NCBI GenBank assembly: GCA_001247695.2
Contig: LGRX02035104.1
Coordinates: 1-64,000 of the forward strand
Length of the DNA: 64,000 nucleotides
Source: Cymbomonas tetramitiformis
Lineage: Eukaryota > Chlorophyta > Pyramimonadophyceae > Pyramimonadales > Pyramimonadaceae
Reading direction: 5' to 3'
Below, piece by piece: positions 53,701-64,000 of this stretch. The stretch's first letter is position 1. Each line of letters begins with the position of its first letter. Below the pieces are notes generated by a model, which saw only the letters and a list, made by a program, of their open reading frames with translations, searched no databases and was not told the DNA's origin. The translations under genes were made by a program, and so were the position numbers.

Positions 53701-56700
53701 ACGGAGGCAGCAGGGCGAAAAGAGGTACCGGCAAGGAAACGTGCTGAGCGTGATACACAGATGAAGAACATGGCGACAGCAGAGACAACCCTACAGGGAG
53801 ATGAAGAAAGTGAGGGTGGGGAAGGGTTGCCAGGAAGGAAGCACAATAGAAGCCATGCTACAATAACGCGAAGACCCACGAGGGACCCCAGATGGCTCGT
53901 CACGGAGGAAGAGGGGGAACAAAGGGAGAGCCTCAGGAGGAGCCTCACATATTACCTAAGAGCGAACCGAAAGGAGCACGCATATGCACACAAAAGAGGA
54001 AGGAGATACTGGAGGGAACAAGTGATGGGGAAAACATGCAGGTGGGTACAACGCACCAAGTATGACAGGCCACAACTGGTGAGAAGCAGGCAGGCGGTGA
54101 GGCAGGCGACGGAGGATAAAAACCAAGACAGGTGGATGCGAAGACACGGAGAGATGCGCCGCATGACAGGCGAGATGCGCCGCATGGCAAAGATGGAAGG
54201 GGCCCAACTGATGACTATGCACGTGACTCTAGATGCGCTAAGCATGCTGGTTGAACAAACGCGGAAGGCACAACAAGCAATGAAAACCCCACAACAAAAA
54301 GCTACACAACGGCACCCTAATGAATTGGTAAATACCATGGGAGAGGGCACGGCAGTAACACACGAGGAAACCCTTGGCACGAGACTCAGCCAGCAGGAGG
54401 CCGTGAAAGAAAAGGGTAAGGGGAAGGACGCCACAGCGCCACAACAGCCCTCCCATATTGGAGGAGGGACACACCCGGCCAAGGGAACGGAAGGGCAGTA
54501 CCCTAAAAACTCTGTCACGCAGGGGATATTCGCAGAGGATGGAAAGCTGAATATGTACCAAGTGGACCTCGCACTTGAGAAACTGGAGGAAAACCCCCCG
54601 GGGTCAATAACTATACAGGAGATACTAAGACTACTGAAGGGAAACGACGGAAGATTCCTAGAAATGATAAAAGGAATAGTCACAAACAGGGGCGGCACAC
54701 AAGTACCTGTGATAGGAAACGGACACTGGTTGCTACTAATGATAGGAGTCTGCGGCACAGGAAATAACCGCACGCTGCAGGCCTATGTATACGACTCTAT
54801 GGGCGTAGAAAAGCACACGCGAAAGAAAACTGCCTCGAGGCAAATGGGCATGGCGGAGGAACTACAAACAACGATAAGCGGATGGGCAAAAGATAACAAG
54901 GAAGCAATGGGATGCCAAGAAGCCAGGGCCACGCTAATGTACGACAAGCACCAATATGACGCATACAACTGCGGTGTCTGGGTAATATACATTGCGGAAT
55001 TGTGGCAACAATGGCTACGGGAGCGAAACGGAACGTGGGTACAGCATGTGTACACAAATACGCTCCAGACCAGCCGAAGTGTTGTGCTGCATACCACGGA
55101 AATAGCAAACAGGTGCAGGGACAAATTCAGACCAATGGTAAAAGCGGCCATTATGAGGGAGAATACGTTGCATATGGAACAGGACACAGGGGAGGTAGAG
55201 CTGATAGAGGGCGTTCGGGTAACAAAGACTGAAGAACAAACAGAACAAGTTAGAGGAACATGTGCGGCGGATGCCTTCATGAGGGGAATGGCAAGGGACT
55301 ACACGAGGGAGCAAGTGGAGAACATGATGCGACAACAAGGGGTCGGCATACAGACGATAATGGAAGTCGAGGAAGCACTCCATGCGCTGCAGCAGGACAC
55401 CGATGCCCTCATAAGCGAAACAATGGAAAAGATGAAGACAGACGGCCGGACCCAGATAGCAATTAAAGATACGGGAAAATGGGTGATGGTGATGCTCACA
55501 ATGACACACCGAGACATGCAGGCGCACGTGTGGATACCTGCTGGGGGTATAGAAAAACAGGAAGAACTACTGATAGCTATAGATGTTTGGGCCCTACTGA
55601 GAGAAGCTTATGACTTGCAGCAGGTGCACTACAGCGGACTGACGACACATAGCACACCACCGGAATGGGAAAAATTCAGCCAGGGGGAACAGGCGGTGCG
55701 AGTGGCGGGAAGCTGGAAATACTGGCATGTTGATGGCAAGCCAGGGCAGTTCAAGCTCGGGACTAGAAATACGGCACAAGCACAGGGGGGGCTTCGAGAA
55801 ACGCGGCCGGTGACGGGACAAACAACCGGGCCGACTGAGGAGGACACGAAACGCGATGAAGGACGGGTGGATGGCAGTAGGAAGCCCACTATGGAGCGAC
55901 AGGCCACAGGTGAAGCAAAGGAAGAAAAGAGCACAAACCTCACGGACAGACTGGTCCAGACTACGCTGCAGTTCTGCCCGGAGAGCGCAGAACAAGCAAA
56001 TGAAAGGTTAAAGGAGGAAGAAAGAACGGTAGTAAGGAAAAAGCTACGACCTCCCACAAGCACCAAGAGAAACCAGCCGACTGATACACCAACAAAAACA
56101 AACGAAAGGGACAATGAGGAAGCTGAAGGGTCCCCTGGAGACATTAGAGCGCCGTCCCAACCGGACAAAGCAAACAGTGAGGAAGCGAAAGGGTCCCCTG
56201 AAGCAAGGAAATTTTGGGGAGGGGGCATGCCAAAAACGGAGGACCTAGACGGGGAAAAAATGACAGACGGACAGCAGCACACAATAACGTTCCTCACGTG
56301 GAACATTCAAGGGTCAAGGTACTCCTTGTATGAACTGGAAGAACAAATGGACAGGTGGGACATTGATGTGGCGGTGATTACGGAGACAAAAACTGCAAAC
56401 GATGACATAAAAAGGCACTTCAGAGACAGCCTGCGGTCCAATATATGCACCAGTGTGCCGGGAAGAGGTGATGCGGAGGAGGAACACCAGACAGCTGGGT
56501 TAGCTGTCGTACTCAGGGGGGAACACGCAAAGCCGCACAATTACACGGAAGTAAAGGTCCCACACCTACAGGGAGTACTCACTCATACAATGCTGCACTT
56601 CCCGGGGCAGAAATACATACACCTGATTGGAGTATACTACCCAGTGGAGGGAAAGGAGACTGCAAGAGAGGAAGGGTACCAAGAGGAACGCACCAGAAGT

Positions 56701-59700
56701 GAGGCCAGGAAGGGTATACGAGAGTATGTGCAAATGGTAACCTCCGCCAGTGAAGGCAATGAAGACGAAACTGTCCTTGTGTGCGGAGACTTGAATGCCA
56801 CGACCGGAGAACCGAGGAATAGCAGAGACAGGGAATGGAACAAGGTACTCGATGCAACGGGGCTAACAGATGTAGGGGGCTCAAGGGAAACAACACTGAC
56901 CTGGCACAGCAGGAGAAACATAGACAGAATGCTAGCCAGTAGGGCTGAACAAAAGTACTACACGCAACCCACGGAAATGGAGCTTACTGAACTTCACACA
57001 AGTGACCATAAAATGATATGCACCACCCAATTGGACCTGAAGGCCTGGGGTACCCACCGTCCAGCGGCACAACTACAACGAAGGGCTAAAGCGGACAGGC
57101 TAAGACTGCCCCTGACCGAGAAGGAAGGAGCCACACTGAGGCAAGTGCTTGACACGGCATACACAAGGGAGCAGCAGGACGAATTGCGGGAGGCAATAGG
57201 CATGATAAAAAGGAGCACCACAAAAAGGCACAAAAGAAAAGCGATAGACTATGCGGGGGAAGTAGTAGCAAGAATACTGGGCACGGCAAAGGAAGAGGCA
57301 GTACAAAACGCCAACCTCCCTAAGCCAGCGGCGCCACCGGAGGAGACACACAGGCTGCACTTACCGAAAACCCTCCGTAAGGAAAGGGATGGGCACCTCA
57401 GGGAAAGAAACAGATGCAGGTTGAATATAAGCCTATGGAAGAGGGACATAGAGGCAAGGGAAAGTGTACCAGAGGAGATTAGAAAGGCGGACTTCGACAA
57501 CAGAACAGAGGAGATGAGAGAGTGGGAGCAATGGGAAAGGGAGCAGAAGAAAATAGCGGCCAAAGAAGCACGGAAGTGCATTACAGAACATGAGGCGAAC
57601 CGGAAACAAAAAACGAGAATAAAAATGAGAGAAATGTACTGGAATAACATAAAGCACTACCATAAAAAGATATACAGACAGGAGGTAGAGAACGGAAGTG
57701 CGCCGGCGGCAATAATACAGGCCATAGAAACCAGGCACGGGAAGCTGGTGGTTGGACAACAAAAGGTAGCACAGGCGATGGGGGAACACATGGCATGGTC
57801 GGCCCCCTACAAAATGCGGGAGCCAGAGCGAGGACTCGCGGAAGCACCACCGTGGCTGGATAAGAAGTACAAGAACTATATGCAGAAAGACAAATGCGAA
57901 AGACCAGACCAGACGAAAATAAACCTGAGGGTTGATGAGGAGGCCTACAGACAGGCTGTGAGAAAAATGAAAACCAACAAGGCAGCGGGACCCATGGGAA
58001 TACAGAACGAGATATTGAAGCAGATGCCATACAGGTTCCACGAACAATTATGTGAACTCATGCAGCTGATGTGGGGGAACAGACATACGCCACTGCCATG
58101 GAAGAAGGGGTACTTCTGTTTCCACCACAAGCAGGGAGATGTGACTCAGCAAAAGAACTACAGACCTATAGCGCTGCTAGACTGTTTGTTCAAACTGTAC
58201 ACCGCGGTGCTCACAAAAATGCTAGCGGATTTCTGTGAAATAAATGGAATGCTCTCGCAGGCGCAGGAGGGCTCGAGGGAAAAGCACAACACGATGAGGC
58301 AGCTAACCAGGATAACGAATGCCATTGAAGACGCGAACCTCTCCAAGCAGGAGCTACATGCGACCTACATAGACTTCGAAAACGCGTACGGGTCAGTAGA
58401 CCATGAGAAACTCATTGCGACACTAAGGCACCTGGGGGTACCGACACAGCTTACGGAAGCTATAAAGGACATTCTAGGGGAAGAGGAGGGGGACTCAATA
58501 CAAATGAGGGCGAAGGTAGGGGAACAGATTTCGGAGGAAGTACCGATAAGGAGAGGGATTCTGCAGGGGGACAGCATGGGCCCGCTGCTTTTTATACTGT
58601 ACCTCGAACCCCTGCTTAGATGGCTGGAGGTAGGAAACCATGGATACCGGCATAAGTACGTGACAGATGAGGAGCTCAGGGGAGAACTGCGAACCTCCTC
58701 AGGAGCGTTTGTGGATGACCTGATTATTCTGACGAGACTGATGTCAGGGATGGAGCAACAATTGAAAAAGCTAGCAGCATTCGGGGACTGGAGTGGGCTG
58801 AGAATAAACAAGGATAAGTCAAAAATAACGGGAGTAGAGCACGGCAACCGGAATATTAGGGAAAGCAAACACAAGGGGATAAAATGTGGCAACCAAACCC
58901 TGAAGGTACTCAAAGCAGGAGAGACCTACAAATACCTAGGAGTCCTCCTCAATATGCTAGGAACCTGGAAGGAGGAAAAAACCAAGTCCCTAAGGGAATT
59001 GAAAAGGAGGATAGCAGCGTTGCTTGCCACCCCCTTAACACAAAAACAGAAGGAGTACTCTCTCAAGTCGGCAGTCTTGGGGAAGTTCAGGTACGGACTT
59101 CACCTTGGAATATACACACAAGGGGAAATACAACAGGTGGAGAACCAGCTGGGGGCTGCACTGAAACGGATTTATGGGCTTCCAGCGAACGGCACTCCGA
59201 ATGAACTGAACACGGAGGAAAAAGCGGAGTACGGACTGGGGTTGCAGTCCCTGCAGGCGATATATGCACAGGAGGTTTACTCGGGGCTGGCTGAAGCGGT
59301 CCAAAGCGAGGAGGACAAAGGAGTGCAAATGGGATATGGAAAAAGAGAGAAAAACCTACGAACCAGGCAAAGAATGTCCCAAGTCAGTAGGTCCACCGCG
59401 GGGCTAATGGAAAAGCACTTCGGGGAGAGAGGCTACTGCAGCAACAGGGGCAAGCTAAGGATGGGACTGCAAACGCATACAAACACCATGCGGAAGATGA
59501 ATGCTCTCAATGAATATGGGGTGCACGTGAAAGGGGTGGGAGCCCACATGCAGGAGCTAGCCAAGGAAACACTGCCCATTATGAAGCAGCTGGAGAATGC
59601 CAGGAGAGTGTATACTGATGCGGAAATGGAGGGCACCATAAGAACAACCAAATACCTCAGAAGAATGGACAAGGAATACCGGGACCCACAGGAGCAACCC

Positions 59701-62700
59701 ATGACGACAGGGACCGAAAAACTGGGAACGGTAAACGTCATAAAAGACACAAAAAATGAGATGGCCACTAAAGAGATAAACTTCACCAAACTACTCACAC
59801 TATTCAGGAACTACCCGGACCTCAAGGACCTCACCACAGCAGATGGGAAGAAAGCGCTGCCGATAACGGCATTGAAAGCAACGGGGGGAAGGGTACATGA
59901 CAATAAAACAGTACAAAAAATAGCACAAGGCATGTTACACCTGTACCCCTATATATGTGAGGCACAGCCCAACAGTATTAAAGCGCCAGGGGACCACTGG
60001 GACCATGAGCGGAACAGAAAGCTAAAACCCGAGTATGTGCAACCAAGGAAAACAGGAGAGCTGGAGAAATACACCAGAAGCACAAAGGCAATGTCGGAAA
60101 TAAGAAACTGGCCAACGCAGATAAAGGCGCTACACGAGGCAGGGAATAGCCTGAGGAGGGACATAATGCGACTGATGTCCATGTACCCGCTGGCCAACCA
60201 AAAGAAACACTTCGAGGAGGCGGGGGTGGAATGGACGGAACAGGAGAAGGAAGCCCTGGGTATAGGAGGAGTGGACCATGAGTGGGAAGAAGATGACATA
60301 ATGGGGGAATGGACCCCACAAGCAAGTGCCGGAGAAGGGCTGATACAGCTGGACGAACGCAAATGGGCAAAACAGGAGGACCCGATGGAGGCGCCTGACC
60401 GGGAAGGAACCCACGCACCTACCAGGATACTGGCCAGTAGACAGTACCTGGACAACCCTGCAGACCCAGACTCGAAAGTAATACAATACGAAACTCAGTG
60501 GACTGACAGTGAAGGGAATGTTCTGAGCACGTGGAGCACCGAAGAGTCAATTAGAAAACACATACCGGAACACAACCCCACAGGGAACCGAAGATGGGAG
60601 GAACTGGTGGAGGAATGGGAAGGCACCAAACAGGATGAAAGGACCAAAAGCGGGCCCGTGAGTGAAATACTAGCAGGCAAGCCGAGAAGCGAGCAAAGGT
60701 ACTGGAAGGAGGTCACCCACTTGACGATAACCACGGGGGAAACAAACCCAGACCAAGACATTAAACAAACACTGAACACAAAAAACAGGCAGCTGCGTAC
60801 TGAAGGCGACACTACCTACTGTTATGAACCCAACGGAGGTCTGATAGGCACCCTCAGCACGGCAAAAGTCAGGGAACTATACAACAGATATACCAGAGAG
60901 GTGGGAGATGGAGCGGTTCAATGCCCGACAGGGGAACAGCTGGCCAAAAGGCTGAGATTGAAACTGGAGCATAAAATACATGTTGACACGTTTGAGGAGG
61001 AAATTGCGCAGCTACTCATAAGATACTCCAGTAAGGCAGAAATGAAGCACAGAAAACGAAACCTGCAGAACCACTGGACCCTTCCCCCAGAAATGATGGA
61101 GGCGGTCCAAGCAGCCACGGGGGCCAGGACAGAAGTATTTGCCTCTCCACTCAACGTACATAAAAACACTACGACATATTACTCGCAATACCCGAGAGAC
61201 TCGGTCTTCGGGGCTGCTGGTTCAGCCTGGGAGGCGCAATGGGGGCAACTGGGGGCATACCAATTCAACCCGGAATACACGGCCGAAGACCTTCACAGGG
61301 CACTAAAGATGGCGATAAACGCTACAAAAACAGCCAAACCCGTCCTAGGGGTGGGAATATACCCTACGTATGCAAAGAGTCCGTACAGAAAACTACTAAA
61401 CAAGCACATGGGATACAGGGTACACGAGTTACTCGAAGTGAAGGAGGGGCAGTTTACCTTCCTACCACCGGACCATTGGATGCAAGACAACCTACAAAAG
61501 CCCAAGCAGTGTAACTGGAACATGAGGATATTGGTAGTTGCAAATGCGGCGGGATGGAGGAAATTTTGCCCAAATGCGGTGAGAACACACGACATATTCA
61601 GCAAGGCCCTTCTCAGATGCCCACAAAGCAAGGTCAGGACGGTAGGGAGGGCATGTTACATACACAGGCCTCTCACACTCAGGGACACGGACAGACAGCC
61701 CAGGTCGATTACGGAATGGGAGAAAGACTGCGTCATAGACCCGTCCCCATGGACGAGTCATGAACTGCCTGTACTGCGCGCATTACCAGAAGAACAGGTG
61801 GAGAACCATGTAGAAGAGATTATTGACCGCTGGATGGAAGACAGGGGGAGGGAAGGTGAACCCAGGGGAGGGGACAGGGGACCCAGACCCTCAACGATGG
61901 ATGTCTTGGGGGCCAACACCACGTGGAGTAGGGAAGAAATAAGCAGAGATGCACTTAGAAGGTGGGCGCTACAATTCGCGAACCCAAAAGCGGAAGAAGG
62001 GGACATGGAAGGGGACCAGTGGTCACAGCGGGAACGGGGTGAAACTGAGGAAGTAGAACCACAGCCTGAGAGTCAGTGGGACAGCAACGGAAAAGGATAC
62101 CCAGAACCTGACAGAAGATTCAACAGGAATGAGATGGTCTACACAGACGGAAGCCAGAGAAAAGTCAAAAGGGAAAATGGGGAACAGGAGGAGGCAACCG
62201 CTGCGGGAGTATGGGACCCAAGAGGGGGGCAGAATGCGGAATACATGCAAAGATGGCAGGGCCACTGCCAAACGGTCAACAGGGCGGAGCTGACAGCCAT
62301 ATACATGGCACTAATGCTGGAGGCCAATACCGGCACCACAGAGGTAAACATATGCACAGACAGCTTGACCTCGCTTTACCAAATACAAAACATGAAAAGA
62401 AGGCCTCATGCGTTGGAGAAGCATGTGCACAGGGATATACTCTGGAAAATAATGAAACAAATACAAACGCTCAACGGGGAAGGGACCAAGGTGGCACTAT
62501 ATAAAGTCAAAGCACATGTGGGGATACACGGAAATGAAAAGGCTGATGAGGTGGCAAGAAAGGCCTGTGTTGAGGGAGAGTATGGCTTCAACCACGATAA
62601 CACCGACACGGTGAAATTACTTGCCATATGCGAGGCCACAGGGAGGCAATTGGAAGGTCACCAGGCAGTACTTAACCACGTAACAAAACGAGTACGGGAG

Positions 62701-64000
62701 GCAAAAATGACGGGAAAAACGAACATAATACAAAGACTGAAAAGGAAGCTAGAGACTGGACCAGAGGAATGGGAAACCAAAAGACAACGCATTGACAGAA
62801 TGGAAGCTGAGAAAGCGAGAAGAAACGGAGAGCTGGAAGAACCAGGGGCTGAAGAGGGAACTGAGGAAGACACATGGCCGGAAGAACTAGACATGCAGAC
62901 ACAGGAAGAAGAAATAGAGATTCTGCGAATGGAACAGGAAGAGGAAACACTGATTGAGGCACAGGGAGTATGGGCAACACCACAGGAGGGTGACGGAAAC
63001 ATGCCCCTGACGACGGGGAAAGAAGCAGGGATGCACGAGCAGGAAGAAGACAGGTGGAGAGAGGAGGAAGAAACAAGGTTGAGGCAAGAGGAGGGAGTGA
63101 CAATTGTGCGGGGGCCTCCACAGGGAGCTGGTGAGCCACTGGATGCCCAACAGCATGCCGAGCTGCGGGAAACGCGGGGGACAGGGCCACCAGAAACCCG
63201 GGACATAAACATGGAGACACAACAGGAGGAAGAAGAAGAGCTGGCTGCAATGGCCCAGCAACAAGAGGAGGCACAGGAGGAACTGGTGACAATGCACGAA
63301 ATGGTACAGCAGCAGGCGGTAGCACAAAGGGAAGCACGACTCGCAGGGGAATGGAGGAGGGCCTCGATGGGAAAGATAAAGGTAGCAGTACAGGAGACGC
63401 CGGAGAAATACATGCAACACCTAAAAGGGGACACAGCCATGCATAAACTCTCCAACGAGTACTGGAAAAAGGGGAACGAGTACCTGAACGAACATGATGT
63501 GACAGTCCTATTAAGATGTAGAGCGAACAAATTGCCGGCGGGCCCCTATAAAAAGTGGAGAAGAGGGATGCGGACACAAAAGTGTAAATGTTGCGGGATG
63601 CCTGGGCAGGTGAATGCAGGGGGTTTCATACGCACGGCCCATGTACTAGGGGGATGTACGGAAAGGGAAATAAGGAACATGGTAATAAGCAGGTCGGACG
63701 AGACCACCAAAATGATAGCAATGGGTATGAATAAAGGCAGAAAAGGGGGATGCATAATAAGGACCCATGCGGGGAAGAAAGGGTCAGGGATGAATACAGG
63801 CAGACCAATAGAAGACTTCCTACTCACAAGAGGGCAATGCAGAATGGATGGGAGGAACCACCCGGCACCAGAGCATGGAAAGGACACCATACCACACTTT
63901 GTGGACATAGTAATGCTAGAAGGAACCGAGAAAGGGAATAAGCAGCCGGGGTACACACACCAACGAGCAATGGCGGATGCCGGGCATATACACCTAATTG
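48377..64000 (+). CDS. Giant Dualen/RandI-like non-LTR retrotransposon polyprotein, 3' end outside window
   Basis: Codons in register with position 48,730 show no stop through 64,000 (about 5,090 codons). The deleted copy predicts 98 more codons to the natural stop. Domain order: ORF1-like region with coiled coil, 474-bp repeats, C48-type protease, APE endonuclease, RT, PCIF1-like methyltransferase, RNase H, zinc motif, RLE. APE and RLE in one protein with RT, RNase H and cysteine protease is the hallmark of Dualen. The first in-register ATG is 49,243, inside sequence that already looks coding. The likely start is ATG 48,377 in another frame, joined near 48,900-48,950 by a frameshift, short intron or damage. 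Codon use is GC-rich up to about 50,725 and A-rich after it. An AAG|GTGAGT at 50,725 could be a splice donor, so a separate ORF1 is possible. It would be made as RNA and copied at a nicked target site. Confidence 0.85.
51703..53598 (+). repeat. Four in-frame 474-bp coding repeats
   Basis: Unit starts (AAC codon of NPNPEGTYLQ-like sequence) lie at 51,703, 52,177, 52,651 and 53,125, exactly 474 bp (158 codons) apart. Conserved blocks are GTYLQEKG, GRHWTFSELLQ, LYVKIRT, a short KMDRYFEGT-type motif, ENGAQ, SYVTRN and a C-terminal ATHEK. Units differ by many substitutions yet keep the frame and length; the fourth is the most diverged. The short MDxYF motif is reminiscent of PCNA-binding peptides, but the Gln that usually starts such a motif is missing. 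Function unknown. Confidence 0.92.
54484..55110 (+). other. ULP1/C48-type cysteine protease domain
   Basis: The catalytic order His-Asp-Gln-Cys is visible: GHWLLLMIGV (His 54,724), YVYDSMG (Asp 54,793), KHQYDAYNCGVWV (Gln 54,952, Cys 54,970). This is the arrangement of SUMO-protease-like C48 enzymes found in several transposon groups. It may process the polyprotein or act on host SUMO conjugates. The following 600 nt (ADAFMRGMARDY; WVMVMLTMTHRDM) show no recognised fold. Confidence 0.78.
56281..57030 (+). other. APE-type endonuclease domain
   Basis: The exonuclease-endonuclease-phosphatase motifs are in order: TFLTWNIQGS (Asn 56,299), VAVITETKT (metal-binding Glu 56,389), IGVYYPVEG, VLVCGDLNATTG (56,788), NIDRML and the C-terminal HTSDHKMI (57,001). 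This domain nicks target DNA for target-primed reverse transcription in APE-type LINEs. All catalytic positions appear intact. Confidence 0.93.
57950..58960 (+). other. Reverse transcriptase domain
   Basis: Boxes in order: KAAGPMGIQNEILK, NYRPIALLDCLFKLYTAVL, ATYIDFENAYGSVDHEKL (first catalytic Asp), RRGILQGDSMGPLLFILYL, SGAFVDDLIILT (catalytic Asp pair; FVDD in place of the usual F/YADD), GLRINKDKSKI and YKYLGVLLN. This is the non-LTR RT pattern, with no visible damage. Confidence 0.95.
60961..61560 (+). other. PCIF1-like adenine methyltransferase domain
   Basis: Diagnostic blocks are LPPEMMEAVQAATGARTEVF with ASPLNVH directly after it, a FGAAGSAW loop, then LGAYQFNPEYTAEDLHRALK (61,252-61,311) and VLGVGIYP. 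In PCIF1 (the cap-adjacent m6Am methyltransferase) the equivalents are LPPE..., FASPLN and a G-x-F-x-x-NPPF catalytic motif. Here the motif is NPEY, so the second Pro is Glu, which could change or abolish catalysis. There is no WW domain. The domain lies between RT and RNase H, and the part after 61,600 survives in the deleted copy only as flank. Could modify element RNA or DNA, or be a structural relic. Confidence 0.72.
62110..62700 (+). other. RNase H domain
   Basis: Catalytic residues are in place: MVYTDGSQRK (Asp 62,146), VNRAELTAIYM (Glu 62,287), ICTDSLTSLYQ (Asp 62,359), KAHVGIHGNEKADEVA (His 62,515, Asp 62,545). It degrades the RNA of the RNA-DNA hybrid. The same domain in the deleted copy (minus, 39.1-39.5 kb) is about 85% identical by eye and equally intact. 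Confidence 0.95.
63580..64000 (+). other. Zinc motif and start of restriction-like endonuclease (RLE)
   Basis: The Cys/His cluster CKCCGM (63,583) with His at 63,640 and Cys at 63,655 precedes HFVDIVMLEG and HIHLI at the window edge. The deleted copy continues with EVTYTDE and a KYTKY helix. A zinc cluster, then D-V/I-V and E-V-T in a PD-(D/E)xK-like spacing, matches the RLE end of early-branching LINEs. A Gln/Glu-rich coiled coil (62,800-63,400) separates it from RNase H. Confidence 0.68.

Noticed and set aside
49000..64000. Many minus-strand ORFs of 60-300 codons
   Set aside because: They lie antisense to the continuous plus-strand frame that carries clear enzyme motifs; their Ser/Leu/Cys-rich translations are the usual shadow of A- and G-rich coding DNA.

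Overview
The window looks like nuclear DNA of a eukaryote, probably a protist or alga. One host-type gene is split into short exons with consensus GT...AG borders. The rest is dense with retroelements, hAT-type inverted-repeat elements, satellites, minisatellites and tRNA-like sequences, and nothing looks like a bacterial operon. I cannot name the species. All calls come from reading the sequence and translating it by eye; no database search was run.

Layout. 0.15-6.5 kb (minus): exons of a Patched/RND-family membrane protein with a sterol-sensing-type segment; two introns carry minisatellites of 41 and 64 bp. 8.4-8.8 kb: a solo LTR-like sequence. 11.4-13.0 kb: a 115-bp segment that recurs at 23.7 kb, a small RING-CH (C4HC3) ORF, then 18-bp and ~64-bp tandem repeats. 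13.1-23.7 kb: a damaged ~10-kb Ty3-like retroelement (gag with a zinc module, proline-rich ORF, aspartic protease, an unusual block of repeated zinc modules alternating with membrane segments, start of reverse transcriptase). It is interrupted by a 1,758-bp hAT-type element with a perfect 8-bp target duplication. 26.4-28.7 kb: an LTR-like sequence carrying a second hAT MITE, followed by a frame-broken copia-like gag. 31.05-31.94 kb: a different inverted-repeat element with an 8-bp target duplication. 32.3-34.4 kb: eleven monomers of a ~177-bp satellite. 34.6-36.1 kb: six tRNA-like sequences, three of them next to long hairpins, plus a third hAT MITE. 36.8-40.8 kb: an internally deleted Dualen-like retroelement between inverted arms. 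41-44.1 kb: G-rich and hairpin-bearing tandem repeats. 47.05-47.58 kb (minus): the C-terminal part of a phage-type cytosine-5 DNA methyltransferase, cut at its catalytic motif.

The main discovery candidate is at 47.6-64.0 kb. Here one reading frame stays open for about 15.3 kb (from 48,730 past the end of the window). In order it encodes a coiled-coil ORF1-like region, four in-frame repeats of exactly 474 bp, a ULP1/C48-type cysteine protease, an APE-type endonuclease, a reverse transcriptase, a PCIF1-like adenine methyltransferase domain, RNase H, a Cys/His zinc motif and the start of a restriction-like endonuclease. The shorter copy at 37-40 kb supplies the expected C-terminus. APE, RT, RNase H, cysteine protease and RLE together are the known signature of the Dualen/RandI clade of non-LTR retrotransposons. 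The adenine-methyltransferase module, the 474-bp repeats and the size (over 5,000 codons) go beyond what I know of that clade. The element begins exactly where the DNA methyltransferase gene is broken.
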